Position numbers and translations under genes: made by a program
Part shown: positions 1 to 12,200 of the stretch, piece after piece
Numbering within the stretch: position 1 is the stretch's first letter
Layout: each line of letters opens with the position of its first letter
Assembly: GCF_037975245.1 (NCBI RefSeq)
Contig: NC_092562.1
Coordinates: forward strand, 20,721,054-20,785,053
DNA length: 64,000 bases
Direction: 5' to 3'
Origin: Apostichopus japonicus
Lineage: Eukaryota > Echinodermata > Holothuroidea > Aspidochirotida > Stichopodidae
The notes under the pieces: generated by a model
Seen by the model: the letters and a program-made list of their open reading frames with translations, nothing else
Database searches by the model: none
Told to the model about the DNA's origin: nothing

Positions 1-112
1 GAAAACCAGTAAATGGTGAGGAATTTTTTTTTTTTTTTTTTAAATCCAGAAAGAATTAATATAAAGTATCCTAGAAGATAAGATATTAGTAGGAAAACGA
101 AGCTTCCTGTAC

Positions 113-269
113 CTGCATAATTGGTATGTCGCCTCATATCGTCGACGTCGATCGGTACCATTGCCCCCGAGATGAGAATCTGTAACTCTCGATAATCAAA
201 CATCCTCAGCCACTCTAAATCGATCACGTCTGCGATACCCGCTCGGAAATTCAGAATGTGCGGTCGGAT
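113..269 (-). CDS. UBE3C: UBE3C coding exon 20 (HECT C-lobe side), last exon in the window
   Basis: Encodes IRPHILNFRAGIADVIDLEW, then LRMFDYRELQILISGAMVPI and NYAG. It aligns with human ANVVSLEWLRMFDQQEIQVL and NYSG. The donor is gtacag at 112, phase 1. The missing remainder carries the catalytic cysteine. Confidence 0.95.
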
Positions 270-3200
270 CTGAGGAGGATATCGATGAATCCTTGAAAGT
301 ATCTCCCAGGACGTGACTGAGGCAAACGCCAGGGAATTGATAACTACCTAGTGATTTTAAGCTGATACTTAAATTAATTTGCATCACTTTTCTTTTTTTA
401 TGAAAAGTTTGATGGAGGCAATCTATAATTTCACTCACTTTTTTTTGTTATCCTTTTGAGATCTTCCCTCCCGGCCTTTCTCTCTTTTTTATCTCTATCA
501 GAAGAGTTTATAAAGTCACAAGCAATTTGGAGGGTTTATCCACATGTATAAAAGCATGGCATAGTGAGCATCTTAGAGAAGAGATATTACTGATAACCTT
601 CCATGTACAGTAACACCAATTTACTATTACAAATATCACTTTTAGTTTCTCTTGCAGAACAAAATACTCAATAACTCAAAAGGGTTGTCAGTTGTAATCT
701 GACAAGGGAAGAGCTGCTCAAATACATATATTAAATGCATCTTCTCTATCAAGGAGTATGTTAGCGAGATGGAGGGGGAGGGGGGTAGCGAGGAGTGGGG
801 AAGGGGTTGTTGCACTTTACCTGTTTGTTAAGTCTGAAGTCTGCCATTAGATGAATATATTCTATTCTATTTGCGTTTGTGACTTGAATTTTTTCACCGC
901 CTGGTTTCAGTTCGTAAACCTTTAACAAAAAAATTAGAAAAACAAAAGAAGTTGAAGACATTTCTATTCTACAGTGGAAAAGTCACTACTCATAAATAAA
1001 ACTTTCACCGACTGGCACGATCCCAGGGTTTCTCCCTTCCACATTTGCATGCCTCTCGTGAAGTAACATCTACCTGTTGGCTTGTTGTCTTATCCTTGTT
1101 TTGTTTCAGAAGTTGATCTTGACTGTAATTATAGAGTGTTGCTCAGCTTTGTCTATAGACGTTTCAAAGTTAATATCAAAGTTTGGGCTTTCATTTTAAT
1201 CGTCTACTTTTTGTCTTAAACTGTCAAACTTTGTCTGAAATTTCACTGTCCTACCAAACTTTCCACGATGTAACTCTGTATTTAGACTGCTTATGTCGTA
1301 AGTTTAACATCGTATTCCAAAATTTGGAGTTGCTTGATCTTGTTGCATCCTAAAATATGGTTATAGCATTTTTTTTTTATATTTATTTATTTTTTAATAT
1401 TAAAAGTGTGACTGTTTGTGACCAAATTTCACTAAGTAAAGATCAGTGCCGTGAAATAGAGAGTGTAATGGCTGTACGAGGCAATAGCAGGCAAGTATTG
1501 CTCACCTTTTACCCTGTTTTATTAATGGATGCAGAGGTACATCTTCTATAAAGAATGCTACAGGTAAACCAAAGGATTAAATTTTCCTTTGTAAAAAATA
1601 TAAAACTGATGAAGCTTTGTGGTATTCAATGGACTGTGTAGTGACATTAATGTACCAAACTTACGCTTTGTTTTTACATAAAATGTAATTTAGAGACAGT
1701 TCATTTCCAAATGCAGATAGCTTAATCTTAAAACGAGTGAAACAACTTAACAAGTATCCAATCGAGATATTTTCCATAAGATGAAATGTTACATTTCGTC
1801 AAAAAGATGAATTAATTAAATTAACCTTACCTTTGCTTCACCCAAGTTGTCATCCACGACAGTAAAATTAAGGTCCAGATCCGCAACGTCACCTTCATAA
1901 TCTTTCAGCGACAGCAAATTTCTAGAAAAGACCGACCATGTGAAAAGGGTGACACAGTTATTCCAGATTGAAATATTGAGCTCTCTGAGATGCTTTTGTC
2001 AACTTCAATTGTTGAAGTTGACAAAAGCATCTCAGAATGATTATTTCAAAAAACAAAATTTCTGGAAAGAATTTCTCTCTGTTCCTCTTTGGTTTTAATT
2101 TCTCTGTCATTTCTCTGTTTATGATTAACTAACAAAAATTAAATTTCAAAAAGCAAAAAAAGTGTTTAAATCTCTAAATACACGCCCACAAGACACTATG
2201 CAACTGTAAACTAGCAAAAATTATTTCCAATATGAAGATATTGAACAGGCCACAGAGTAAATTAGATGCATGGGTGATACAAAAATCAACCGCAGATATA
2301 CAAACATGCAAATAATTTTTGTACACACCAAATTTAAAGTGAGCAGTTTCAACAAACTTGTTCAGAAGAGAATTGTGAGCAACCTCCTATTGTACACGAT
2401 GCTGAACAGAAACTTTTATGCAACTGCATAGCTGAAGATCGTTCTCATAACAGGAACATAAAGTAGGTCTACAAAGGAAACGGTTCTTTTAGTTCGTTCT
2501 GAACACAGGCAAATTCGATTTGTAAAATTAGTCCTTGGGACAGGAATCCACATTTGAAACTTCACCAAAATGTTTTCTTTCAAATGGAACACACTTACCA
2601 AAATTGTCACATATCAAATTATATCTACAAATGGTGACTTAATCTCTCTTTGATAGTGGTAACCTACTACACAAGTTATCTTTGTCTGTAATCAAGTACA
2701 ACAATGGTGGGAGGGGGTAAACAGGGGGTAACAAGGGGTGGGAGGGGGTGAACAAGCGGTGAGAGGGGGTGGACAGGGGTGGGAGGAAGTGAACAGGGGG
2801 TGGGAGGTGGTGAACAAAGGGTTGGGGTGAACAAGGGGTGGGAGGGGGTGAACAGGGGGTAAACAAGGGGTGGGAGAGGGTGAACAAGGGGGTGAACAGG
2901 GGTGGGAGGAAGTGAACAGGGGTGGGAGTGGGTGAACAAAGGGTTGGAGGGGGTGAACAGGTGGGTGGGGTTTAGGACGAGACTTACTTGTACATAATAG
3001 GATCCAACGATGCTAAATGATGGATGTCTACATCAGAGTGACGTTGCAATATCTTTGATAGGAAGAAACTAGCCAGAGGCAACTCCACTAAGAGATTCTC
3101 ATATAAGACCTATGGAAGGAATGAAAAAAAATGCCACTGACTTTCATTGCACTGCCACATACATGGAATGGAAAATAAAGACCAGAAAACGAAAATGTTC

Positions 3201-6200
3201 AGTGGTTCCAATGCCCAAACATATTCATAGTGTGGTAGGCCATACATGTTAATATACATTAACTTGTGCAGACCAAACTGAAGAGGGATAATCTATTGAC
3301 TAGTAATCATACTAGCAACATATATAAAGGTAGGTACCCAGGAATCAGTTATCATGTTGACAAAGTCTATATAGTGACAAAGTATAAAATCAGATGAATG
3401 CATGAATATTAATAAGGTCAAATTTCATCTCATAAGCATGTTCTGTATCTATATACTTACAATGTATTATCCAAGTTCATATGTATAAGGATTGTTGTTG
3501 TTGAGATATCACGTTTACAAGCTGTTTTTGACAATTGCCCATTAAACTCCAAACACCATGTTTATTAATGAGGTAAAAATTGTTGTTGAAAGGATATAGT
3601 TACATCACCATACAGAGTATAAACTAAATCGGACATACGGTTGCAGTGAACTTGACATTTTAAGAACTTTATGGTAAGCCCTGCCCACTCATTAATATTC
3701 ATGAGGTGGGAACCAGAAACAATATGGCACATCTACTACCTACCACCACGTATGACATTGATTCAACTTGTGTTTGTGCAGATATCGTGTTGACAAGTTC
3801 TTTTTGACGATTTTCGAGTAGGCGCCAGCCACTCATGAATAGTAATGAAGTAAAATTGTTGTTGCAAAGAACATGCACTTGCTAAATCACCATACTATGT
3901 ACGCACTAAATTACCAATTATGAAAGTTCAGAGACAAACTAATGTCCAAATGCAAACACAGGGCTTTACTTGGTTAAACGATTTTTGAATGGAGGTACAG
4001 AAAACAAAGAATAAAAACTCCATCGAGACAGATATTCAACAAAACAAGAGAGTTCACCTTTCCTAATATCCTGCCGATGAAATAATAATGTTTTTTGAAG
4101 TCTTGCTCTATTGTCACTGCCTGAGGGTTCGGATACAACAGACTGTCCGCTGTGGATTTAAAGAAGCCTCTGTTGGGGTCAAATGCCGTCTGGAGCAGTT
4201 GACTCAAGAATTCTCGGGTGATGCCACCACCGTCTATCCCAGCCTCGTTTAGGCCCTGCACGTTCCTCATCTGCACCCTCATCTTCTTACATAGATCCGG
4301 CTCTGTTTATAGAGAGCAGGGAGAAAATGAGAGAAAGCCACTTTATACCAATAAAATATTTTATTGGGCCATATTAAACTTACAAAGTCAAGGGGGAGTA
4401 GAAATGGAAAAGTTTTATAAAGGTTTTGATGAGGTAATAAATCAAAAATTTTCAGGAATCGGATGTGTGAAGACTCCGCTGACCAGACCCCCTTCCCCCC
4501 CCCACACCCCAGTTTGAGATACATAACCTCTGATGACCTCATATGACCTCTACAATAATACAAGAAGACCTTTGAACTCATACTCCCCCACCCCCTCCCC
4601 AGGAATAACTGAAATGGTTTTACTTTTAACTTTCATTTGCATAAGTAACTTAAATTGATTTCAATTGAGTTTCATATTTTTTGGCGATATACCCAGATAT
4701 CTGAGTAATTTACTCTTTTATATCATAGTGTTTTACACCAGGTACCCGGGTAACAAATTACCTTTTCGACATTTTTGTAGCCTGGATCTGAAATGACTAC
4801 GCAGATCAAGAAATTATTATTAGTTTTTCTCTTTTCTTCTCTTCACAAATTTAATGACTATCGAAGGTCACTTTACTATATGGTTGAATTAACAAGGACA
4901 TCCTGGATAGATCTTTAAATTTTTTATTGTTGTATTGTTACTGCAAAACACCAATATTTCATCAATGTTTGAGAGCATAGCCCAATAATTAAATTTAAAG
5001 AATTAAATGGAAAGAAAAACGAGTAAAACAAGAAAAAAGATGAAGAACTTTAAGACAGAAAACACTAAATATCATGATATTCAACAATGCGTCAGTGAAG
5101 GTTACATACCTCTAATAATATTAAATGACTCTGTTTAAGTACAGATCATATCATATCACATCACATTTCATATCCACATATCATATCACACAGATCATCA
5201 TATCACATATATCATATCACATCACATATCATATCACATCACATATCATATCACATACCATATCACATACCATCATCATATTACATATCACATATATTAT
5301 ATCACATATCAATTCACTTACCATCATCATATCACATATATCATATCACATACCATCATCATATCACATACCATATCATATCACATACCATATCATATCA
5401 CATACCATATCATATCACATACCATATCATATCACATCACATACCATCATCATATCACATACCATATCACATCACATACCATATCATATCACATCACATA
5501 CCATCATCATATCACATACCATATCACATCACATACCATATCATATCACATACCATCATCATATCACATAACATCATCATATCACATACCATATCATATC
5601 ACATCACATATCACATGCCATCATTATATCACATCACATATCACATATATCATATCATATCACATCACATATCATATCTCATACCATATCACACACCAAT
5701 TAAATTAGGGCTGACTAACCATTTTCAGGTCTGAGTTTGTCAAAAGCATCTTCGTAGATAAAATCTCTCCTAACAATGATGGATACCGAATGTGAAGCAT
5801 TCAGTAGCGTTCTTTCCTCTCTCTCCCCTTTCTCACTGTATATCCAGCTCAAGAATATCTGAAGAAAAATGAAATAAATTTAATTGTTCAAAAGTCCTCC
5901 TTATTGTAAAACAAAACAAACAAACAAACACATCTCTTGTTATAAAAAACCATTAAACTGATAATTCTTGACTTTTCCATGTCCCTTTAATCTTGTGACA
6001 TTCATATTGTTATCAGACATATGAGGATTCTAGCAGTAAAATTTCAAATGATGCCAGCCTTTCGCTTGTAGTTCCCTAAATTTGTTCACATTTTCTGGTA
6101 CTGTTGTTAATTCATCTGTCCTTTGTCTGTACTGTTATGCTTCTGTCTTTTTCCTTTTTGTTGTGTAGAAAAATATAAATATATTTATTAGGTGCAACAA

Positions 6201-9200
6201 TAACAGGCCAGCAACTGCTTCTCACAAAAAAAGGGAACTTTAACGGTACCTTAACTCTGTCCTCGAATGAAACCATGAAGGGAAGCTCAGCTAGGACTGC
6301 CATTCTTCGGGAGTCGTGAATGGTCATTGGGGCTACCTCCTCTTCATCTTCCCTTCCTCCGTTGCTCCAGAAACTCAATCGTGTCGGCTTGAGGGCCCTC
6401 GATGATGAAAACTGTAGATCTGCCAGCTGTAGTATCGTAAGATAATGGATGTTTGACGTTACGTCTTTGATTTTGAGAGGGTTGAAATTATATTTTTTAT
6501 AAGCTAAATACAGAAATGACGACCAGCCGGAAAGCAGAGGATATTGGCGTCCAGCAAATTCTCTGTTCAGAGTTTCATCCACATGACCTATATAACCACA
6601 TGATGGTACAAGAGAACAATAGCTTTTAGATGGTTGCATGATTTCTTTTACAAACAAAATTTTGGTTAATGAAAGTGATATTCCAGTGGCTGGAGTTGAT
6701 CGCTTAATAAAACTGAAAATTTCCTACATCTGTAGGTCAAAACCACACCCTCAAGGCATTTTGTAAGGCAAAGACATGAGTTTTTCACGGTATTTGGTGA
6801 ATGCATCTGGCAACAACTGAATGAAATGATGTCATCCGGTGCTCCGAGACCACCAACATTTCTGTTCGGACGACCAATACCAGCTACTTATCCATCCATT
6901 CTGTGCCAGAAGAACTTGAGAATTGTATTAAACAGGACAAAATTTTCACGGTCATCCAATCATCAGAGACGAAGACCGAGTTTCTGTTTGGACGACCAAA
7001 ATCCTCTTTGCTGGTTATCTGACGGACCACACGAATCAGATTCAGATTGAATTGTAACTCATTACCCCCAAATAGGTATAATGATAAATGGGTATCAACC
7101 CTCCATCACTTTGGAGTCACTGAAATAAATCAAACATTGTGGTAGGCCTATCATCCACCGGAAGGGGGGGGGTGGGTTTTATTGGCCCAAAGCTGGTGTT
7201 CTATTCACCAAACTTATGCATCTCTCCTGCAGTGGGTGTACACATTTACATTGCTTTGTTATGTTTTGGTACATTTTTTCCTGACAAACAAATTTGCTGT
7301 TTGGACAACCAAAATATAAAGAACTTGTCGAGAAAATATCCTCGCAAAAATTTGCCCTGCTGCACAAATAAATGTACTATAAGGTGATTGGCATAAAAAA
7401 AAGTGCAGGGATGGGGATAGCTTATGTTCCTATTCGGAATCGAATGCATGTAAAAGGAGGCTTTAAACAGAGTCAGACTTTAAACAAAATCTCAAACGAC
7501 TGTTGAGATATAAAGCGCAATCAAAACTGACAATTAAAGCGCTGCATTCTTTGATTCCAGATACAGGTTACCATGGTTATGCAACTAGCTGCTACTTGCT
7601 TGGAGGAGAGGCAAATAAACCCACCCCCCCAAAAAAAACCCGGATCGGTACTCGCCTTAATTTCGGACGCTGCCAGCCAATGTCCTTCGGGGCAGAAGGA
7701 GAGACGACAGTCTCTCTCGTAGAGTTGCTTGACCAGCTGAGATGTTACTTTAAAGCAGTACAGCCAAGCGGCACATTGCCTGTGAAAGTCTTTCTTCATC
7801 TGGATCCGTTCTGGGGCCTGCCGGCTGCTCGCGGCCAAGAAGTACTCGTCCATGACCACCGGTCTAGTTTCAGGGTAGGCCAGGTGGATGATGCCCAGAC
7901 AGGCGTTCCTGAGAGCTAAGCTGAGATTTACCAGAGTCGGTAATGTGAAGGGCATCAAACTTTTCCTCGATGCCGCTGAAACCAGATGAGAATTAAACAG
8001 CTTTTAGGGTGTGCAATTGTGGCCGTTTTTTTTTTTTTTTTCAGAGGCATTCATCTTCTCAAGAAGATCCTGCTAGGATCGAAATGTCAGGCCGACTTAC
8101 TTTTTATTACAAAGACTCTTACACAGGATCTTTAGTGGATAAGCAGTTTGCTAACAGTTTTTGTTTTATTTTATTATATTTTGGGCTACTCATGGTCCCC
8201 GTCTGTGACAAGTTTCCGTTGTAATTCACTGAGATGTTTTCTCTGTCAATACAATACCAATCTATATACATGAGCTTCGTCACAGAGGACATTTCATCAG
8301 TACAGAATTATTCACATGCAGTAAGTCAAGGACTGCTCTCTACTGGCGTTTAAAGTAAACACCATGAAAGTCACAACATTTGGGTATATTTATTACTGAA
8401 ATACATCAAGGTACTTGAAGAAGTTACTTCACAAGCAAGCCACACACCAGACATTTCCCCCAGGGGGTTAATATACACTGATACGTCACACCAACTGCCC
8501 AACACCCACTATCAGCCTAATCTACCGGTTCTAATAATGATACTAACACAGATATTCTACAAAGTCTAGGCCTTATATTAGAATCACTTAGTTAACATGT
8601 TTGGAAGGTACTTCTGTGGCAGAAGATATCTTCAAACATTCCTCTATTTCCAGTAAAAAAAAACATTCAAATTGTTTCTGCCAACAAACTGACAAGGCTT
8701 GATCCTTGGCACTTTAATATTCCTCTGATCACCCTATTTGACACATGTAAGGCACCCACAAATAATGGGTGCGACAAACCAGATTATGTTTAATTACCTA
8801 ACCGATGGATAATAACAATGCCAACACTCTGGAGATCCAAATGACAAAAAAAGTATAGTGGACCCACACAAAGTGTTACTAATATGATATTTTCTTCTTA
8901 AAACTTTCATGGGATACTAAATATTTTTGTGCTCATGTATGAATTTCTAGATCCTCCTGCAAGCAGGAACTCGCGAAGAAGCCTCATTGGTTTATCAAAA
9001 CCGCAAGCTGTCCGAAGTCAGTCTCTTAGATTCATAGTTAACATCCATGATTATGAATTGTCAATTGTCAACAACTCTGTAACTGGACGACATACATTAA
9101 TCTTGGAGTGATGGGAACTGGGGACCTTATGATTGAAAGGCACCGGCGTTAACCACTCATATATTTTAATAAATGAGAGTGATATTATTTGGAAACGATG

Positions 9201-12200
9201 GGGATCTACTCTCAAGTCTTGATGAAGGACTCCATGAACTTACCAGTTTGGCTTTGATGGAATTCAGAGTCGTGCAATGACTGCAGCAGATGACCAAAGA
9301 GTGAGCTGAAGACGGAGAGCAGGGGGACTATCCTCTCTGTATCCTCTTTGGAAAGAGGAATACCACGGGATATAACATGCAACAATGGCAGGTGTGTCCT
9401 GCAGATGGAAGAGAAAGACACGCCTCCGTAATATATGTTTGGCTTATTATGCTTTTACGTATAAAGCAACTGGAAAATAACGCTGATTCTGTCTAAGAAA
9501 GTGAACCACAATAAGACATCTATTGATTTATATTGTATGACTTACCCTGTTAACAGCCGAATACATACTGTTCCATACTTTTATGTAGGCTTAATTTATG
9601 ACTTACCCTGTCACCAGAAGAATACATACTGTTCCATACTTTTATGTAGGCTTAATTTATGACTTACCCTGTCACCAGAAGAATACATACTGTTCCATAC
9701 TTTTATGTAGGCTTAATTTATGACTTACCCTGTCACCAGAGGAATACATACTGTTCCATATTTTTGTTATTATTTAGGCTTAATTTATGACTAACCCTGT
9801 TCACAGAGGAATACATACTGTTTCCATATTTTTTTTATTATTTAGGTTTAATTTATGAATTACCCTGTCACCAGAGTAATACATACTGTTCCATATTTTT
9901 TATTTAGGTTTTAATTTATGACTTACCCTGTTACCAGAAGAAGACTTACTGTTCCATACCTTTTAGATAGGTTTAATTTATGACTTACCCTGTTACCAGA
10001 GGAGTAGATACTGTTCCAATAGCTTTCCAAATGTGCTGAAGGAACCTCGTATTACAGGCTAAAGTACACAGCAGGCTGCAAAATAAAAAAGATATAAAAA
10101 AAATGGTACCAATGAGGCCGAGGATGGAATTTGAAAAGGGGAGTAAAAATTCATCACCAAACAAAACAACAATATTGCTTACAAGGAGGTGGTTAGGGGT
10201 GAAGGTGGTAGGTGGGGGGAAGGGAAGGGGGGCGGTTTGGGAGACCATGAATTCACGAAGGTGCTTATCAGGAGAGATTTAGTTCACCTTGAATCACTGG
10301 CAGTAGAGGAGAATTTGTTGTATATATATAGCACAAAAAAATAATTTTCAAACTTTGAATTTTTGAAGGTTTTTATCTTCTCGTTTACCTGTTCCTGGGG
10401 ACATGCAGTTTATGATCGGTCATCAAGATATGACAGATCTGACACAGTGCGGTCAGCGTGGCGACGTCGCTGGTATCTGCGGCGACTTTAAAGGATTGCA
10501 CGTAATCGGATGTATTGAACTGCTGCAAACAGTGCTCCCGAATCTCTCCGACTGAGCGAGCGTTACCGAGCTGTCAGACAACCGAAGAGGGAGATGAAAA
10601 TGTTTAAAAAATATAAAGCTCTCAAAGAAATCACAGTTTTGCACATTAGTTGCATATTGGGAGGACAAAAGATGTTGAGAGAAACAACCTGAACTTTTTC
10701 CTTGGCAAATAAGAAAAGAGGTGTAAGACTTTGCAGACTTGATGGGGAGATGGGTAGGGAAGGGGGGTGGGAGATGGGTGGGGAGGGGAGGGGAGGTTGG
10801 AAAGGGGGAGTGGGGAGTGATCTGACTAGGTACTGGCTTTTACCTCTTCAATCTCCATAAATAGTTCGTCTTCCACATCGGAATCTTCCAAGTCGTCGAT
10901 TCTCTGCTGGGTTTCTGCAGTCGGAAGACACGGCAACAGAACCTGCAGTATGTGTAAGTATTTCACTATATAGGAAGTAGGAAGTGACCCTGAGGGGATT
11001 AAAAAAAAAACACATACTTAAAAAGGGAACTACAATCAATATGCAATGCATGGAAAATTGAATATGCAAGCAGTTTTATGTTGAGCTCATTCATTAATTG
11101 ATGACACTTTTCTGATATTTATTTACGATACGGCTATCCATTGGTCGAGCTGAACACAGTGCAAACTTTTTGAGGATCTTTCCTGGTTGTCACTGAGACC
11201 AGCGGGTCTTACTCTTTGGTTTTCCAAACAGCAAATGTGGTAGTCCCCGAAAAGTGAGGCAAAATAACAAAGAATGACCATGATGTACGGTTTAGGAGAG
11301 ATGTGTAGGTTTGGTCAATGGAACACCAGGATTTGGGCCAGCAAACCTCACCTTCGGGTGGAACATACCGCCTACCGCCATAGGTGAAATTAAGCTTATG
11401 AGGTCCAGAGAACGAAATACTTATGTATGTAGAATACACCTTGAACATTGGGGTGGATATTCCACAAGAAAGGCCAACTGAAAAGCCTATCATGTATGAG
11501 AGCCTATTCATGAGCAACAACTTTAACAAAAATAATAATTATAATAATAAATCGATATTTGGCGAGGGTAACTACTGTTCTTTTCACCAAGAAAACATTA
11601 TTCACTTGTCACTAATCATGCTACATTATAGTCTCTGTAATTGTACTAGGTAGTCTTATCATTTCAGCTCTTAAAGACTCTTTTAGTCATTAAGTCTTGG
11701 ACTTTAAACATTCCAAAGTCAGAATATCGTGGTTACAACTTGTTAAATTTATTTCATAATTGATGCTATAAAATTGTGCTATGATAGCCTTTATCTGTAA
11801 GTAGGCCCTACAGGTACATCCTGGGATTTTATACATGATACTGATACTACTACACTCGCTCCAGTTTTAAGAGTCGCGTGAGCCGAGCAAAGTCCGCTGT
11901 GCTTGTGGTTAGGACATGCGTAAGATATGACAAAGTAGTAGTACCGGTCAATGTATGGTTAAACCTCAAACTAATTGCAAAAGAATTGTTTGAAAAACAT
12001 TAGCAGGTAGATTTAATGATCCTTTCTAACATACCAATAGTAGTATTTTTAAGCAACAGTGACCACCTGTCATTAAAATTAATTAACAATATTTGGGAGT
12101 CATAACTTGGAAATAGTGTGCACAGCCACTTACAGTCTTTGCAACACCCTGACAAAGTAGGGTGACTGCGTGTCCTTGACTGTGGGACAATGACACTTAT

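Noticed and set aside
3974-4282. Stand-alone 102-codon HECT gene
   Set aside because: It is UBE3C exon 16 read through into the intron after HYYFIGRILGK. Neighbouring exons complete the domain.
5125-5571. 148-codon plus-strand frame
   Set aside because: It lies wholly in the CATATCA microsatellite inside a UBE3C intron.
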